The notes: a model not told the origin generated them from the sequence alone. A stretch of DNA of 25,217 nt from an uncultured Chloroflexota bacterium (GCA_937974245.1 CALJKV010000004.1:1-25217); one strand, 5' to 3'; shown: positions 1 through 7,561, numbered from the stretch's first letter. Translations and numbers: made by a program.

Positions 1-43
1 AACAGCACCTGATGCCGACCACAACTGCATATCTTGTCATCTG

Positions 44-69
44 ACACCCCGGCACTTGAACCGGGGTGT
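44..69. terminator. Hairpin downstream of the first minus-strand gene
   Basis: A perfect 9-bp inverted repeat (ACACCCCGG, 44-52, with CCGGGGTGT, 61-69) encloses an 8-base loop. It lies between the end of the minus-strand membrane protein gene (96) and the left edge of the window. Neither strand has a strong T-run after the stem. It could stop transcription from either side or only stabilise a 3' end. Confidence 0.5.
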
Positions 70-95
70 TGTGGTATTTATACGAATGAACCCGC

Positions 96-770
96 TTAGC
101 TTTGGCGCTGTTGGTTTTGTGTCCAGGCACGTGCCAGCAGGAAAATACCGCCCCCGATCACCACAATCGGCCCCAGGAACTTCAGCAGATTCTCGGCGGC
201 GTCCGGGGACGAAGAAACCAGGAAAATCACCCCAATCGCTATCAGGACACCCCCAGGAACCAGCAGCCCCACCGAGCGTTTGATGAAATACGCCACGATG
301 AACGGCAGACCGATTGCGATCAGGGTATAGGCCGGAGTCAGTCGATCCGACAACGCGTCATTTTCAGAAATGAACAGGATCGGAATGATCGCCAGCAGGA
401 TATAGGCGGGAATCAGCAGCCCCCATTCCTCACGTTTATTCCACCAACCGGCGATAAACGGCAACGCGATAGCCAACAGCACCACCGCAGGCAGAGCTTG
501 CCCTTCCACCTTCGCCTTGTCGGTGAGCAAAATAATCACGGCCACGCCGCCGCAGATATATGTGGCGAGCCATGCCCAATTGAGCTTATCTACGAAGGCA
601 AGCCAGGCGAAAGCCACCGCCGCCACCGCCAGCAGCACAATCCATACCCAGGTTAACGCCTCATTATTCTGGTTAAAATTGGAGATGAGCAGCATGACGC
701 CGAAAACAATCACAGCGATCCCGGATAACATGCGCCCCCGTACGGTATTTTTTACAGGTGTTTCAGACAT
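96..770 (-). CDS. Multi-pass membrane protein of unknown function with an internal duplication
   Basis: I do not recognise a named family. The 224-residue product is almost wholly hydrophobic, with about seven membrane segments and a short charged N-terminus and C-terminus. Two adjacent blocks look like copies of each other: one reads ...LPAVVLLAIALPFIAGWW then WGLLIPAYILLAI, the next LTPAYTLIAIGLPFIVAYF then VGLLVPGGVLIAIG. This suggests duplication of a two-helix unit. The ATG at 770 was chosen over the in-frame ATG at 908 because a GGGGA ribosome site sits 6 to 10 bases before it, and the 46 extra residues of the longer form are polar, aromatic and unlike the rest. A strong promoter lies at 927-955. 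It is transcribed divergently from the threonine aldolase gene. The role is unknown; the topology resembles small membrane proteins of cell-envelope stress systems, but that is only a resemblance. Confidence 0.75.
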   Translation of the reverse strand: MSETPVKNTVRGRMLSGIAVIVFGVMLLISNFNQNNEALTWVWIVLLAVAAVAFAWLAFVDKLNWAWLATYICGGVAVIILLTDKAKVEGQALPAVVLLAIALPFIAGWWNKREEWGLLIPAYILLAIIPILFISENDALSDRLTPAYTLIAIGLPFIVAYFIKRSVGLLVPGGVLIAIGVIFLVSSSPDAAENLLKFLGPIVVIGGGIFLLARAWTQNQQRQS

Positions 771-926
771 AAAAATCCCCTTTCCTATTTTTAATGAAAT
801 GCCCGGTAGAAAAGCCCGCCGCCGCATTTCAGCAAAACCCACCCTGACTGCCGAGAACCTCGCCAGCCTGACGTGAAAGAAAGGGGGATGTGGATGCAAA
901 TATACCAAAATACTTTATTAAAGGTA

Positions 927-955
927 ATTATAGAGTGTCGCAGATATACCGTCAA
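927..955 (-). promoter_or_regulatory. Sigma-70-type promoter for the 96-770 gene
   Basis: On the minus strand, TTGACG (955-950) and TATAAT (932-927) are separated by 17 bases, which is nearly consensus. Transcription would start near 920 and leave a leader of about 150 bases before the ATG at 770. Confidence 0.75.
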
Positions 956-983
956 GAAATCCCCTAATCGGCCAGAATGGTTA

Positions 984-1012
984 TTTTCACACCTGCCGTT
1001 CCCCGTTATAAT
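984..1012 (+). promoter_or_regulatory. Sigma-70-type promoter for the threonine aldolase operon
   Basis: TTTTCA (984-989) and a perfect TATAAT (1007-1012) are 17 bases apart. The predicted start near 1019 gives a leader of about 35 bases before the ATG at 1054. Confidence 0.65.
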
Positions 1013-1053
1013 GCCCTTCGTTATTGACGTCAATTCATAGATCAGGCAACCAC

Positions 1054-2100
1054 ATGGACTACATAGATTTACGCAGTGACACTGTCACCTGGCCGACACC
1101 GGACATGCGCGAGGCGATGGCAAATACGCCGGTTGGCGATGACGTGTATGGCGAAGACCCGGTGATTAACGAACTGGAAGCCGAATCTGCCGAACTGCTT
1201 GGTAAAGAAGCCGGGCTGTTTGTCGCCAGCGGCACCCAGGGCAATCTGACGGCGGCGCTTGTTCACTGCCAGCGCGGCGACGAAATGATCGTCGGGCGCG
1301 AGGCACACATGTTCCGCTACGAAGGGGGCAGCGCGGCGGCCTTCGGCGGCATCCAACCGAACATCGTGGATGTGCAGCCGGATGGTACGCTGGCATTAGA
1401 CGCGATTCGCAGCGCGATCCGGGGGGATAATGTACATTTCCCGCGCACCCGCCTGATCGGGCTGGAAAACACGCAGGGGACAGTCGGCGGCATCCCTATC
1501 ACGGAAGCCTATACCGTCCAGGTAAGCGAAATCGCCCGTGAACACGGCCTCAAGCTGCATATTGATGGGGCGCGTATCTTTAACGCAGCAGTCGCACTCA
1601 ACACAACCGCCAAAAAACTGGTTGCCCCGGCAGACAGCGTGTCGTTCTGCCTCTCGAAGGGGCTGTGCGCCCCGGTAGGATCGGTATTGGTCGGGTCGCG
1701 GGACTTCATCCATGAAGCGCGGCGGGTACGGAAGGCGCTCGGCGGCGGGATGCGCCAGGCCGGTATCCTGGCGGCGGCAGGGCTGATTTCAATCCGTACC
1801 ATGATTGACCGGCTGGCTGACGACCACGCCAATGCCCGTATCCTGGCCGAAGGGCTGGCGGCGCTGCCGCACCTGGCGATTGACCTGGCCGCCGTTCAAA
1901 CGAACATGATCTTCTTCGAGCTGCTCGAATCCGCCCCGGTTACGCCGGAGGATTTCCGCGCCCGGCTGCAAAACGACTATAATATCGTCATCAGTCCGTA
2001 TCCCGGTCATATCCGCCACTTCCGCGCCGTGACCCATTACTGGATCACCCGCGAGCGCGTTGACCAGGTCCTAGCCGCTGTACAAACCATTCTGTCATGA
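1054..2100 (+). CDS. ltaE: Low-specificity L-threonine aldolase (PLP enzyme)
   Basis: This cytoplasmic PLP enzyme of the fold-type I aldolase family cleaves L-threonine or L-allo-threonine to glycine and acetaldehyde. At 348 residues it has the usual family length. It opens with the typical IDLRSDTVTWPTPDMREAM. The PLP-stacking histidine is in EAHMF (H85). The PLP-phosphate/pyridine-N region is LHIDGARIFNA (D171, R174). The Schiff-base lysine is in SFCLSKGLCAPVGS (K202). The ATG at 1054 is preferred over an in-frame ATG at 1024, because family members begin at the DLRSDT segment and 1024 would lie almost on the predicted transcription start. The stop overlaps the next gene's start as ATGA, so the two are probably translationally coupled. 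Confidence 0.93.
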   Translation: MDYIDLRSDTVTWPTPDMREAMANTPVGDDVYGEDPVINELEAESAELLGKEAGLFVASGTQGNLTAALVHCQRGDEMIVGREAHMFRYEGGSAAAFGGIQPNIVDVQPDGTLALDAIRSAIRGDNVHFPRTRLIGLENTQGTVGGIPITEAYTVQVSEIAREHGLKLHIDGARIFNAAVALNTTAKKLVAPADSVSFCLSKGLCAPVGSVLVGSRDFIHEARRVRKALGGGMRQAGILAAAGLISIRTMIDRLADDHANARILAEGLAALPHLAIDLAAVQTNMIFFELLESAPVTPEDFRARLQNDYNIVISPYPGHIRHFRAVTHYWITRERVDQVLAAVQTILS

Positions 2101-2846
2101 GTCCGACCATTTACCCTGACCCCCGCCCCGAACCGGAGCGCGATGTGCTGCCGGTTACACCCGTGCCGCCGGTGGAAGCGCCCGCCGAACCGGAGTACGA
2201 GTCGCCATTTGAGAGTGGCGGGGTACGCCGTCCGGTGGCCTACCGGGGTTCAACCAGTGACCCGGTATTCGGCTATCTGATCGCTATCGCCCTCAGCGTG
2301 GGGCTGACGCCGCTGATCGCGGATAACGCCGACCTGCGTTACGCTATCCTGTGGATGGTGATGGCCGGGTTTGGCGTGCTGTCGTGGTTGATGGGCAGCA
2401 GCGCCCGCATCGGGCAGGAAGCCCCGGAAAACCTCGCGTGGGGAATCGCCTTTGGCCTGATTATCAGCGTGCCGCTGCTCATGGTAGGCGGCAGCCTGTT
2501 GGGGGAAACCATCGCCCGGCTGTTCCCGAAGATGGGGATCGGGTCGGTGCTGGCCTTTCTGGTGTTTGTCATCCCACTGGCGGAGACACTGTTTTTCCGA
2601 GGAGTGCTGCAAGAAACACGCGCGTTCTGGGTCGTCGGGCTGTTGAGCAGCCTGTGGTCGGCCCTAGTCTTCTTTCCCCTGCTGGATGTGGGCAAGTACC
2701 CGGCAGTTGCCGCGATTATCGCCACATCCCTGCTGATGATGAATGTCACCTACAGCTACGTGCGCCAGCGCAACGGCCTGGCCGCCGCCTGGATTTGCCA
2801 GATCGTCGTCAACCTGGTGCTGCTCTTCCTTCCGCTGCTATCATGA
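2097..2846 (+). CDS. CPBP-family-like membrane protein, catalytic residues degenerate
   Basis: The 249-residue product has a proline-rich, acidic N-terminal tail (about 1-55) followed by about seven to eight membrane helices. The segment FVIPLAETLFFRGVLQETR (about 157-175) matches motif 1 of CPBP/CAAX-type intramembrane proteases (Abi family), whose usual form is EExxxR. Here the second glutamate is threonine (E163, T164, R168). The expected histidine of the FxxxH motif is absent (SALVFFPLLD, 188-197). In the last motif the usual HxxxN is QxxxN (Q235, N239). The protein therefore looks like a family member without a functional metal site, perhaps a structural or regulatory paralogue. It overlaps the stop of the aldolase gene by four bases. 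Confidence 0.7.
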   Translation: MSPTIYPDPRPEPERDVLPVTPVPPVEAPAEPEYESPFESGGVRRPVAYRGSTSDPVFGYLIAIALSVGLTPLIADNADLRYAILWMVMAGFGVLSWLMGSSARIGQEAPENLAWGIAFGLIISVPLLMVGGSLLGETIARLFPKMGIGSVLAFLVFVIPLAETLFFRGVLQETRAFWVVGLLSSLWSALVFFPLLDVGKYPAVAAIIATSLLMMNVTYSYVRQRNGLAAAWICQIVVNLVLLFLPLLS

Positions 2847-2962
2847 TGCCCTGATGCACCGGCGGGAACCAATCTCCATACAGTGCAACACTGTTCTGCA
2901 AGCAGCCGGGGCTATCGGGTCGTCGTTGACCGCCGATCATCAATGCAGGAAATGGACTTTAT

Positions 2963-2987
2963 AATCGAATCGGGATTCGATTTTTTT
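2963..2987 (+). terminator. Intrinsic terminator after the aldolase-CPBP operon
   Basis: The inverted repeat AATCGAAT/ATTCGATT (2963-2970 and 2975-2982) closes a CGGG tetraloop and runs directly into seven T residues (2981-2987). It insulates the upstream operon from etfB. Confidence 0.8.
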
Positions 2988-3000
2988 GCGGGAATTCTGT

Positions 3001-3019
3001 ACAATACCGAAAGTATTGT
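3001..3019. promoter_or_regulatory. Inverted repeat upstream of etfB, possible operator
   Basis: ACAATAC (3001-3007) and GTATTGT (3013-3019) form a perfect 7-bp inverted repeat with a 5-base spacer. It overlaps a possible -10 element TACAAT (3000-3005) and lies 37 bases before the etfB start. A repressor site or a 5' mRNA hairpin are both possible. No convincing -35 was found, so the promoter assignment is weak. Confidence 0.4.
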
Positions 3020-3055
3020 TCTGCAAAATTAGACCTATTGAGGAGGTATGGCATC

Positions 3056-3835
3056 TTGCAAGTTGTCATTTTTACACGCATCACGCCGGATACCGCCGCT
3101 AAAGTGGAAGTCGGCGCGGACGGTAATGTAACCTGGGGCGATGCCGCAGGAGTCGTGAATCCCTGGGACGAATACGCATTAGAAGAGGGCATCCTCCAGG
3201 CGAAGGCGGGCGGCGGCAAGGCTGTCGTCGTCGCTATCGGCCCGGAAATGCACAACGAAGCGCTCAAGCACAGTCTGGCGATGGGGTTGGATCAGGCCAT
3301 TCGGGTCTGGGATGCCGCGCTGGAAGGCAGTGATAGCCTGGCCTATGCCACTGCTGCCGCTGCTGCCGTGCAAAAGATTGGCGACGTGGACCTGGTGATC
3401 TTTGGCAGAGAGAGCATTGATGTGGGCAGCGACCAGCACAACTACCAGACCGCCCGGAAACTCGGTTGGCCGATGCTGAGCTACGTCTCCAAAATCCTGG
3501 AAGTAGACTATGCCGCCAAGACCATAAAGGTCGAACGTATGGTGGAACAGGGCAAGCAGGTTGTCACCAGCCAGCTTCCTGCCGTCATTTCGGTGTTGAA
3601 AGACATCAACGAGCCGCGCTACCCGTCTTTCATTGGCATCCGCAAAGCGTCCAAAGCGGTTATCCCGGAGTGGTCGCTGACTGACCTGGGCGTAGAAGCC
3701 CCCGCCCCACAGACCAGCCTCGTACAGTTCATGAACCTGCCTGTACGCGAGGGTGAAGCCGAAATGATCGAAGGCACACCGGAAGAACAGGCCGCCAAGC
3801 TGGTGGATCGTCTGCTGGAGGAGAAGGTACTATGA
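3056..3835 (+). CDS. etfB: Electron transfer flavoprotein beta subunit
   Basis: EtfB pairs with EtfA to carry electrons from acyl-CoA dehydrogenases and related flavoenzymes to a membrane quinone reductase. It holds the AMP and interacts with partner dehydrogenases. The product is 259 residues, the family length. It starts QVVIFTRITPDTAAKV, has NPWDEYALEEG near residue 35, and carries the family signature region AVISVLKDINEPRYPSFIGI near residues 177-196. The start is the TTG at 3056: an ideal AGGAGG (3041-3046) lies 9 bases upstream, and family proteins begin one residue before the QVVIF strand. A TTG at 3038 is in frame but would place the ribosome site inside the gene. The ATG at 3048 is out of frame. 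The stop overlaps etfA by four bases (ATGA). Confidence 0.93.
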   Translation: MQVVIFTRITPDTAAKVEVGADGNVTWGDAAGVVNPWDEYALEEGILQAKAGGGKAVVVAIGPEMHNEALKHSLAMGLDQAIRVWDAALEGSDSLAYATAAAAAVQKIGDVDLVIFGRESIDVGSDQHNYQTARKLGWPMLSYVSKILEVDYAAKTIKVERMVEQGKQVVTSQLPAVISVLKDINEPRYPSFIGIRKASKAVIPEWSLTDLGVEAPAPQTSLVQFMNLPVREGEAEMIEGTPEEQAAKLVDRLLEEKVL

Positions 3836-4872
3836 GCGCAGTATTTGTCTGGATTGAAACGTTCAAGGGCGCGGCTAATCCCACCAGCTGGGAGGCGTTG
3901 GGCGCTGGTCGTGTGGTGGCCGATAAGCTTGGCGTCCCGCTGACGGCGCTTGTTTTCGGCGAAAACGCGGGTGGGGTCGCGGCGACGGCGGCTACCTATG
4001 GCGCCGATAAGGCCGTTGTATGCGAAGACGCAACTCTGGCAACCTATCGCCTGGAACCCTATGCGGCGCTGCTGGCGAAACTGGTAGCGGAACACGCGCC
4101 TAAGGCCGTACTGGCGATTGGCACGACCAGCGGACGTGAACTGCTGGCCGCCGCCGCTGCCGATACCAACTCCGGCCTGCTGACCGAAGCGACTACCCTT
4201 GAAGTCGGCGACGATGGCGCGATTAAGGTCGTGCGTCCGGTTTTCGCTGGTAAAATCCTGGCGGAAGCGGTGGGCAGCCCTGCCGGGACGCAGTTTGTCG
4301 CCCTGCGCGGGCGGGCTTTCAAGCCGAATGCAGTCAACGCAGGCGCGACTGCCGAAGTCACCACAGTTGACGCGGTGCTGGCCGAGGATGCTATTCCGAC
4401 CAGGATCGAATCGTTTGAGGCCGAAGTTGGCGCGGTCAACCTGACTGACGCGGCTATCATCGTCTCCGCTGGGCGTGGTATCGCCAATAATCCCAAAGAT
4501 GCCCCTGGCGATGCAGGTGACCCCGCTATCTGGAAAGCCCAGGATGGCTTCGCCAACACGATTCAGCCTTTGGCGGACGTCCTCGGTGCGGCAGTCGGTG
4601 CCAGCCGGGCGGCGGTGGATGCCGGGTTTATCCCATATGCCCACCAGGTCGGCCAAACTGGTAAAGTCGTCGCGCCTGATCTGTATATTGCCTGCGCGAT
4701 CTCCGGCGCGATCCAGCATCTGGCCGGGATGCGAACGAGCAAGATCATTGTCGCCATCAACAAAGACGGCGAGGCACCGATCTTCAAACTGGCACGCTAC
4801 GGTCTGGTAGGGGATTTGTATCAGATTGTCCCGGCGTTGACAGCCGAACTGAAAAAACGCCTGGGCAAATAA
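3832..4872 (+). CDS. etfA: Electron transfer flavoprotein alpha subunit
   Basis: EtfA binds the redox-active FAD of the ETF heterodimer. The 346-residue product has the N-terminal alpha/beta domain (1-195) and a C-terminal FAD domain with every standard element: VSAGRGI (211-217), VGASRAAVDAG (255-265), QVGQTGK (272-278), SGAIQHLAGM (291-300) and VAINKD (307-312). After GRGI there is an insert rich in N, P, D and G (about 219-238) that is longer than in most homologues. The usual ADYG motif near the end is ARYG. A GGAGGAGAAGG ribosome site lies in the end of etfB, and the ATGA overlap makes tight co-translation likely. A terminator follows at 4913. Confidence 0.95.
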   Translation: MSAVFVWIETFKGAANPTSWEALGAGRVVADKLGVPLTALVFGENAGGVAATAATYGADKAVVCEDATLATYRLEPYAALLAKLVAEHAPKAVLAIGTTSGRELLAAAAADTNSGLLTEATTLEVGDDGAIKVVRPVFAGKILAEAVGSPAGTQFVALRGRAFKPNAVNAGATAEVTTVDAVLAEDAIPTRIESFEAEVGAVNLTDAAIIVSAGRGIANNPKDAPGDAGDPAIWKAQDGFANTIQPLADVLGAAVGASRAAVDAGFIPYAHQVGQTGKVVAPDLYIACAISGAIQHLAGMRTSKIIVAINKDGEAPIFKLARYGLVGDLYQIVPALTAELKKRLGK

Positions 4873-4912
4873 CCGGGGCATAGCGCGGCACCCAACCATA
4901 TAAGAACCATTC

Positions 4913-4950
4913 TAATCGGGTTTGTCTATCATTAGCGAACCCGATTATTT
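4913..4950 (+). terminator. Terminator after etfBA
   Basis: A 10-bp perfect stem plus one G-U pair is formed by 4913-4923 (TAATCGGGTTT) and 4937-4947 (GAACCCGATTA), with a 13-base loop. It is followed by a short TTT tract. It lies 40 bases after the etfA stop. Confidence 0.7.
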
Positions 4951-4996
4951 GTGAATCTTCCCCTAATTTTTCTTCCCAAGATAGTAAACATTAGGG

Positions 4997-5002
4997 TATA
5001 AT
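4997..5002 (+). promoter_or_regulatory. Candidate -10 element for the receiver-domain gene
   Basis: A perfect TATAAT lies at 4997-5002, 37 bases before the ATG at 5039, in an AT-rich stretch that follows the etfA terminator. No good -35 hexamer is seen at 16-18 bases; TTCCCA at 4973-4978 is a poor match. Confidence 0.5.
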
Positions 5003-5038
5003 ATAATCTTATAGTGAGCTTGGGGAAGCTATTGAATT

Positions 5039-5410
5039 ATGACGGTTACCGATATTGTTTACATTGAAGATGATGACACTGTAGCCCAGATTTTCGCCTT
5101 AGGATTTAAAAAGTACCAGCTGCATACCCTGCATATTCCAGATGCACGCCGCGAAACATTGGCCGTGCTGCATACCCCACGTTACCGCCAGGCGCGAGCG
5201 GTATTCTTCGACCTGAATATTAGCGGAACGGACGGTTTAGAGGTTGCCCGCCAGCTCCGCGAACAAGGAGATAACCGCTTGTTTTTTCTGGTCACGGCTG
5301 CCGAAAACCCCAACCCGGCTCTCCTGGAAAAGTACCATATCCGCTATTTGCGCAAGCCGTTTGATGTGCAATCCGTAGCTGATACGGTGTTAAACCCGGT
5401 GACGGGATAG
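5039..5410 (+). CDS. Stand-alone response-regulator receiver protein
   Basis: The 123-residue product is a single CheY-like receiver domain without an output domain. The acidic pocket is E10-D11-D12 (YIEDDD). The phosphorylatable aspartate is D58 (VFFDLN). The conserved Thr/Ser is T86 (FLVTAAE). The conserved lysine is K106 (LRKPFD). All catalytic positions are kept, so it should accept phosphate from a histidine kinase and signal by protein contact. No kinase gene is next to it. GGGGAAG (5022-5028) lies about 10 bases before the ATG. The gene is flanked by terminators on both sides, so it is probably monocistronic. Its partner cannot be told from the window. Confidence 0.88.
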   Translation: MTVTDIVYIEDDDTVAQIFALGFKKYQLHTLHIPDARRETLAVLHTPRYRQARAVFFDLNISGTDGLEVARQLREQGDNRLFFLVTAAENPNPALLEKYHIRYLRKPFDVQSVADTVLNPVTG

Positions 5411-5455
5411 CCGCCACAGTTCTCCTTATGTATCACTTGCGTTGCTCCTGTACCC

Positions 5456-5483
5456 ACGCCCTGGTTGAGATAGGGCGTCTTTT
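5456..5483 (+). terminator. Terminator after the receiver-domain gene
   Basis: ACGCCCT (5456-5462) and AGGGCGT (5472-5478) form a 7-bp stem with a 9-base loop, followed by CTTTT. It is 46 bases after the stop codon. Confidence 0.65.
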
Positions 5484-5540
5484 CGTGTCCCTGAAACCCG
5501 TTGTTTGCACATGATTACCCTACGCCCGCCGTTCCCCCAT

Positions 5541-5570
5541 TTGCAGCCTGGATTGTAATCGGGTTATGAT
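5541..5570 (+). promoter_or_regulatory. Promoter for the CARDB-like membrane protein
   Basis: TTGCAG (5541-5546) and TATGAT (5565-5570) are spaced by 18 bases. The predicted start near 5577 is 47 bases before the ATG at 5624. Confidence 0.55.
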
Positions 5571-5623
5571 GGAAGGGGATTGTGCATCCTGTTTTCAGTG
5601 TCCGCCAAAGGTAAAAACCCGGC

Positions 5624-6958
5624 ATGTTGAAGAAAATCCTGCTCATTGTGGTAATGTGTGCACTCGGGCTGCCTGTCGCTGCCCAGGATGCCGCGCCTGA
5701 CTACGCCATTCGCAATATCCGCAGCCGCTTTCTGGAGAACAACACCCAGATTGCTATCGAGTTTGAGGTCTGGAATATCGGTGGCGCGGCAACAGTTCCG
5801 GCAACGGTGCGGTTGATGGTGGTCGGCACGGGAGAGGAAATCGTCACCGATACAGTGCGCCCCCTGCAAGCGCAGGAAATCGTCACTGTGTCGCTGCCCT
5901 TCGCCACCACCCTGTTTGAAACCGGTAGTGTCGAGTCGTTTCGGGCGATGGTGGGTATTGGCGAGGTCGAACCCGCCGACAGCCGCACCATCACCAGCAA
6001 CACGGCGCAGATCAGCTTGACGATTCCCCAAATTACCGGCGAAGTGCCGCCACGCCCGGAACCTGCTCAGGAGACATCCGGCGACCCACTCACCGACTTC
6101 CTGGCATCGCTCGGCTTACAACTTGACCTGGCCGACCCATTGCAGGTGATTTTCCTGGTGGGGATCGGTGGGGCGCTGCTGTTGTTATTGCTCATTATCC
6201 TGGTGATTATCCGCCTGCTGTTCCAGCGTCCGCCGGATTTTGGCGCGTGGCAGCCCCCATACTCGACAGTCCTGCCACTTGACCCCAATAGCGTCCCCGG
6301 TCGGCGTCAGGGGTGGCAGCAGCACGCTCAGAACGGCTCTTTGCCGGCCAGTTGTGCCGAAGGCATTTTCGCGGTGCGTAAGCTGTTGTTAGGGGTGGAT
6401 GGCGGCAGTTTCGATGGGTGGCGCGTGGCGGCTGCCCGCATGATGCATTACGATATGTACGGACGGGTGAACCGCAGCCAGGTACTTGCGCCCAAAGGGG
6501 TAGTCAAGCGGCTGAACGGGGTGCTGAGCCGCCGGGACAAACTCACCCCTGAGCAGGCGACCAAACGGCTGCGTCCGGCTGCCCGTATCCTGGTGAAGCG
6601 CTTCCAGAAACACCTGCGGGAGCGCACCGCCATGCTGCCTATTGCGCTGGATGTGCGTTTGAAGGGCAAACGCGGCGTGGTGCGTGTTGTCTTTGAGCTT
6701 CACCAGTGCCGCTACACCGAGTGGCAGAAAGTGGATCAGTGGGAGCCGGAAATCACGGTCTTGAGCAAGACGCTGCACGAGAGCTACACCTATGCGGTCT
6801 TCGGCCAACGCCCGGACGAAAGCCGCAAGGACTTTCGCCAACGTCTGCAAAACGACCTGACCTACACGCTGCTGGAAATGCTGCTGCCCCAGGGCGTGCC
6901 AATTTCATCCGACACCGCCGAAATACAGCGCCCGCCCGCCGTGAGCGGCCAGGAGTAA
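5624..6958 (+). CDS. Single-pass membrane protein with an extracytoplasmic CARDB-like domain
   Basis: I do not recognise a characterised protein. The 444-residue product has a signal peptide (1-20, LLIVVMCALGLPVAA before QDA). A beta-rich extracytoplasmic segment (about 26-135) resembles CARDB/Ig-like domains: IAIEFEVWNIGGAATVPATV is the typical alternating strand with NxG turn. A low-complexity proline/glutamate linker follows (137-155), then one strongly hydrophobic helix (about 174-199). The cytoplasmic part of about 240 residues is rich in Arg and Lys, with a predicted helical core (KGVVKRLNGVLSRRDKLTPEQATKRLRPAARIL). No catalytic motif was seen. The layout fits a surface sensor or an anchor that passes a signal inward, but that is inference. 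It stands alone, with its own promoter at 5541. Confidence 0.72.
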   Translation: MLKKILLIVVMCALGLPVAAQDAAPDYAIRNIRSRFLENNTQIAIEFEVWNIGGAATVPATVRLMVVGTGEEIVTDTVRPLQAQEIVTVSLPFATTLFETGSVESFRAMVGIGEVEPADSRTITSNTAQISLTIPQITGEVPPRPEPAQETSGDPLTDFLASLGLQLDLADPLQVIFLVGIGGALLLLLLIILVIIRLLFQRPPDFGAWQPPYSTVLPLDPNSVPGRRQGWQQHAQNGSLPASCAEGIFAVRKLLLGVDGGSFDGWRVAAARMMHYDMYGRVNRSQVLAPKGVVKRLNGVLSRRDKLTPEQATKRLRPAARILVKRFQKHLRERTAMLPIALDVRLKGKRGVVRVVFELHQCRYTEWQKVDQWEPEITVLSKTLHESYTYAVFGQRPDESRKDFRQRLQNDLTYTLLEMLLPQGVPISSDTAEIQRPPAVSGQE

Positions 6959-7147
6959 GGGGCAAAATTCCCCTGTAGCGCAACTGCATCAGGATATTTC
7001 CGAGAGATAGGGGGCAAATAAGGCGTCTATATAGCGGCGAAACGTATTTCACTCATTTCCAGACGATACTTTGAGCCTGTATTGACCCTTATGACCCGTT
7101 ATGAGTGTCGTGGGTCAGTTTGCTGCAATCGCCTTCGCTAACGCACC
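6959..7147. other. Intergenic stretch without a recognised gene
   Basis: Apart from a weak AGGGG/CCCCT hairpin just after the preceding stop codon, I see no gene, RNA or repeat here. The rpmF promoter begins at its right edge. Confidence 0.5.
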
Positions 7148-7177
7148 TTGACCGTAGTCACTTCCTGGTTTTATAAT
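7148..7177 (+). promoter_or_regulatory. Promoter for rpmF
   Basis: TTGACC (7148-7153) and a perfect TATAAT (7172-7177) are 18 bases apart. Transcription would start near 7184, about 65 bases before the GTG start of rpmF. Confidence 0.75.
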
Positions 7178-7248
7178 GCTATTGCCCGGTCAATGTTCAT
7201 CTGGGCAATGTTATTTAATTGAAGTTGAATGTTCAGGAGAACAAGCCC

Positions 7249-7434
7249 GTGGGTCCGCTGCCAAAACGGAAAGTGTCTAGCACCCGCCGGAATAAGCGCC
7301 GCGCACACGATAGCCTGTCGCTTAATCATCTGGTGGCGTGTGAATCGTGTGGAGAATATCATATTTCGCATCGTGTTTGCCCGAACTGCGGCACATACAA
7401 AGGCGAAACCGTGATGGATGTTGATGAGGATTAG
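7249..7434 (+). CDS. rpmF: 50S ribosomal protein L32
   Basis: This 61-residue structural protein of the large ribosomal subunit has the family pattern: PLPKRKVSSTRRNKRRAH near the N-terminus, a zinc ribbon with four cysteines (C31, C34, C44, C47; CESC and CPNC), and the closing CGTYKG. The C-terminal tail VMDVDED is acidic. The start is the GTG at 7249: AGGAGA (7235-7240) lies 8 bases before it, and L32 proteins begin only a few residues before PKRK. A TTG 30 bases upstream (7219) is in frame but lies before the ribosome site. All four zinc ligands are present, so this is the zinc-binding form. It is monocistronic, with a strong promoter and a terminator. Confidence 0.95.
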   Translation: MGPLPKRKVSSTRRNKRRAHDSLSLNHLVACESCGEYHISHRVCPNCGTYKGETVMDVDED

Positions 7435-7457
7435 CCTCTTCCAACAGTACCAGACAT

Positions 7458-7485
7458 AAAACCGCCGCGCTTCAGGGCGGTTTTT
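7458..7485 (+). terminator. Intrinsic terminator after rpmF
   Basis: AAAACCGCC (7458-7466) pairs with GGCGGTTTT (7476-7484) as a 9-bp stem with a 9-base loop and a T-run to 7485. Confidence 0.88.
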
Positions 7486-7526
7486 GCTTTCTGTTAGACA
7501 GCCATCCGATTGCCGCCAACTCTTGC

Positions 7527-7555
7527 TTGCCATATTCCAGGGTTTATGCTATAGT
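7527..7555 (+). promoter_or_regulatory. Extended -10 promoter for rho
   Basis: TTGCCA (7527-7532) and TATAGT (7550-7555) are 17 bases apart. A TG at 7547-7548 makes this an extended -10 promoter. The start near 7562 gives rho a leader of about 210 bases. Confidence 0.65.
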
Positions 7556-7561
7556 GCCTTT

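Noticed and set aside
3038..3055. The start of etfB at the TTG at 3038, or the ATG at 3048
   Set aside because: The first puts the AGGAGG ribosome site inside the gene; the second is out of frame. TTG at 3056 has ideal spacing and gives the family N-terminus.
4807..4816. GTAGGGGA in etfA as a further REP element
   Set aside because: It encodes the conserved LVGDL residues of EtfA and no palindrome follows.
3619..4899. A 426-codon open frame on the minus strand opposite etfA
   Set aside because: It is rich in Arg, Gly and Asp as expected of an antisense shadow of a GC-rich gene. It matches no family, and etfA and the end of etfB fully explain the plus strand.
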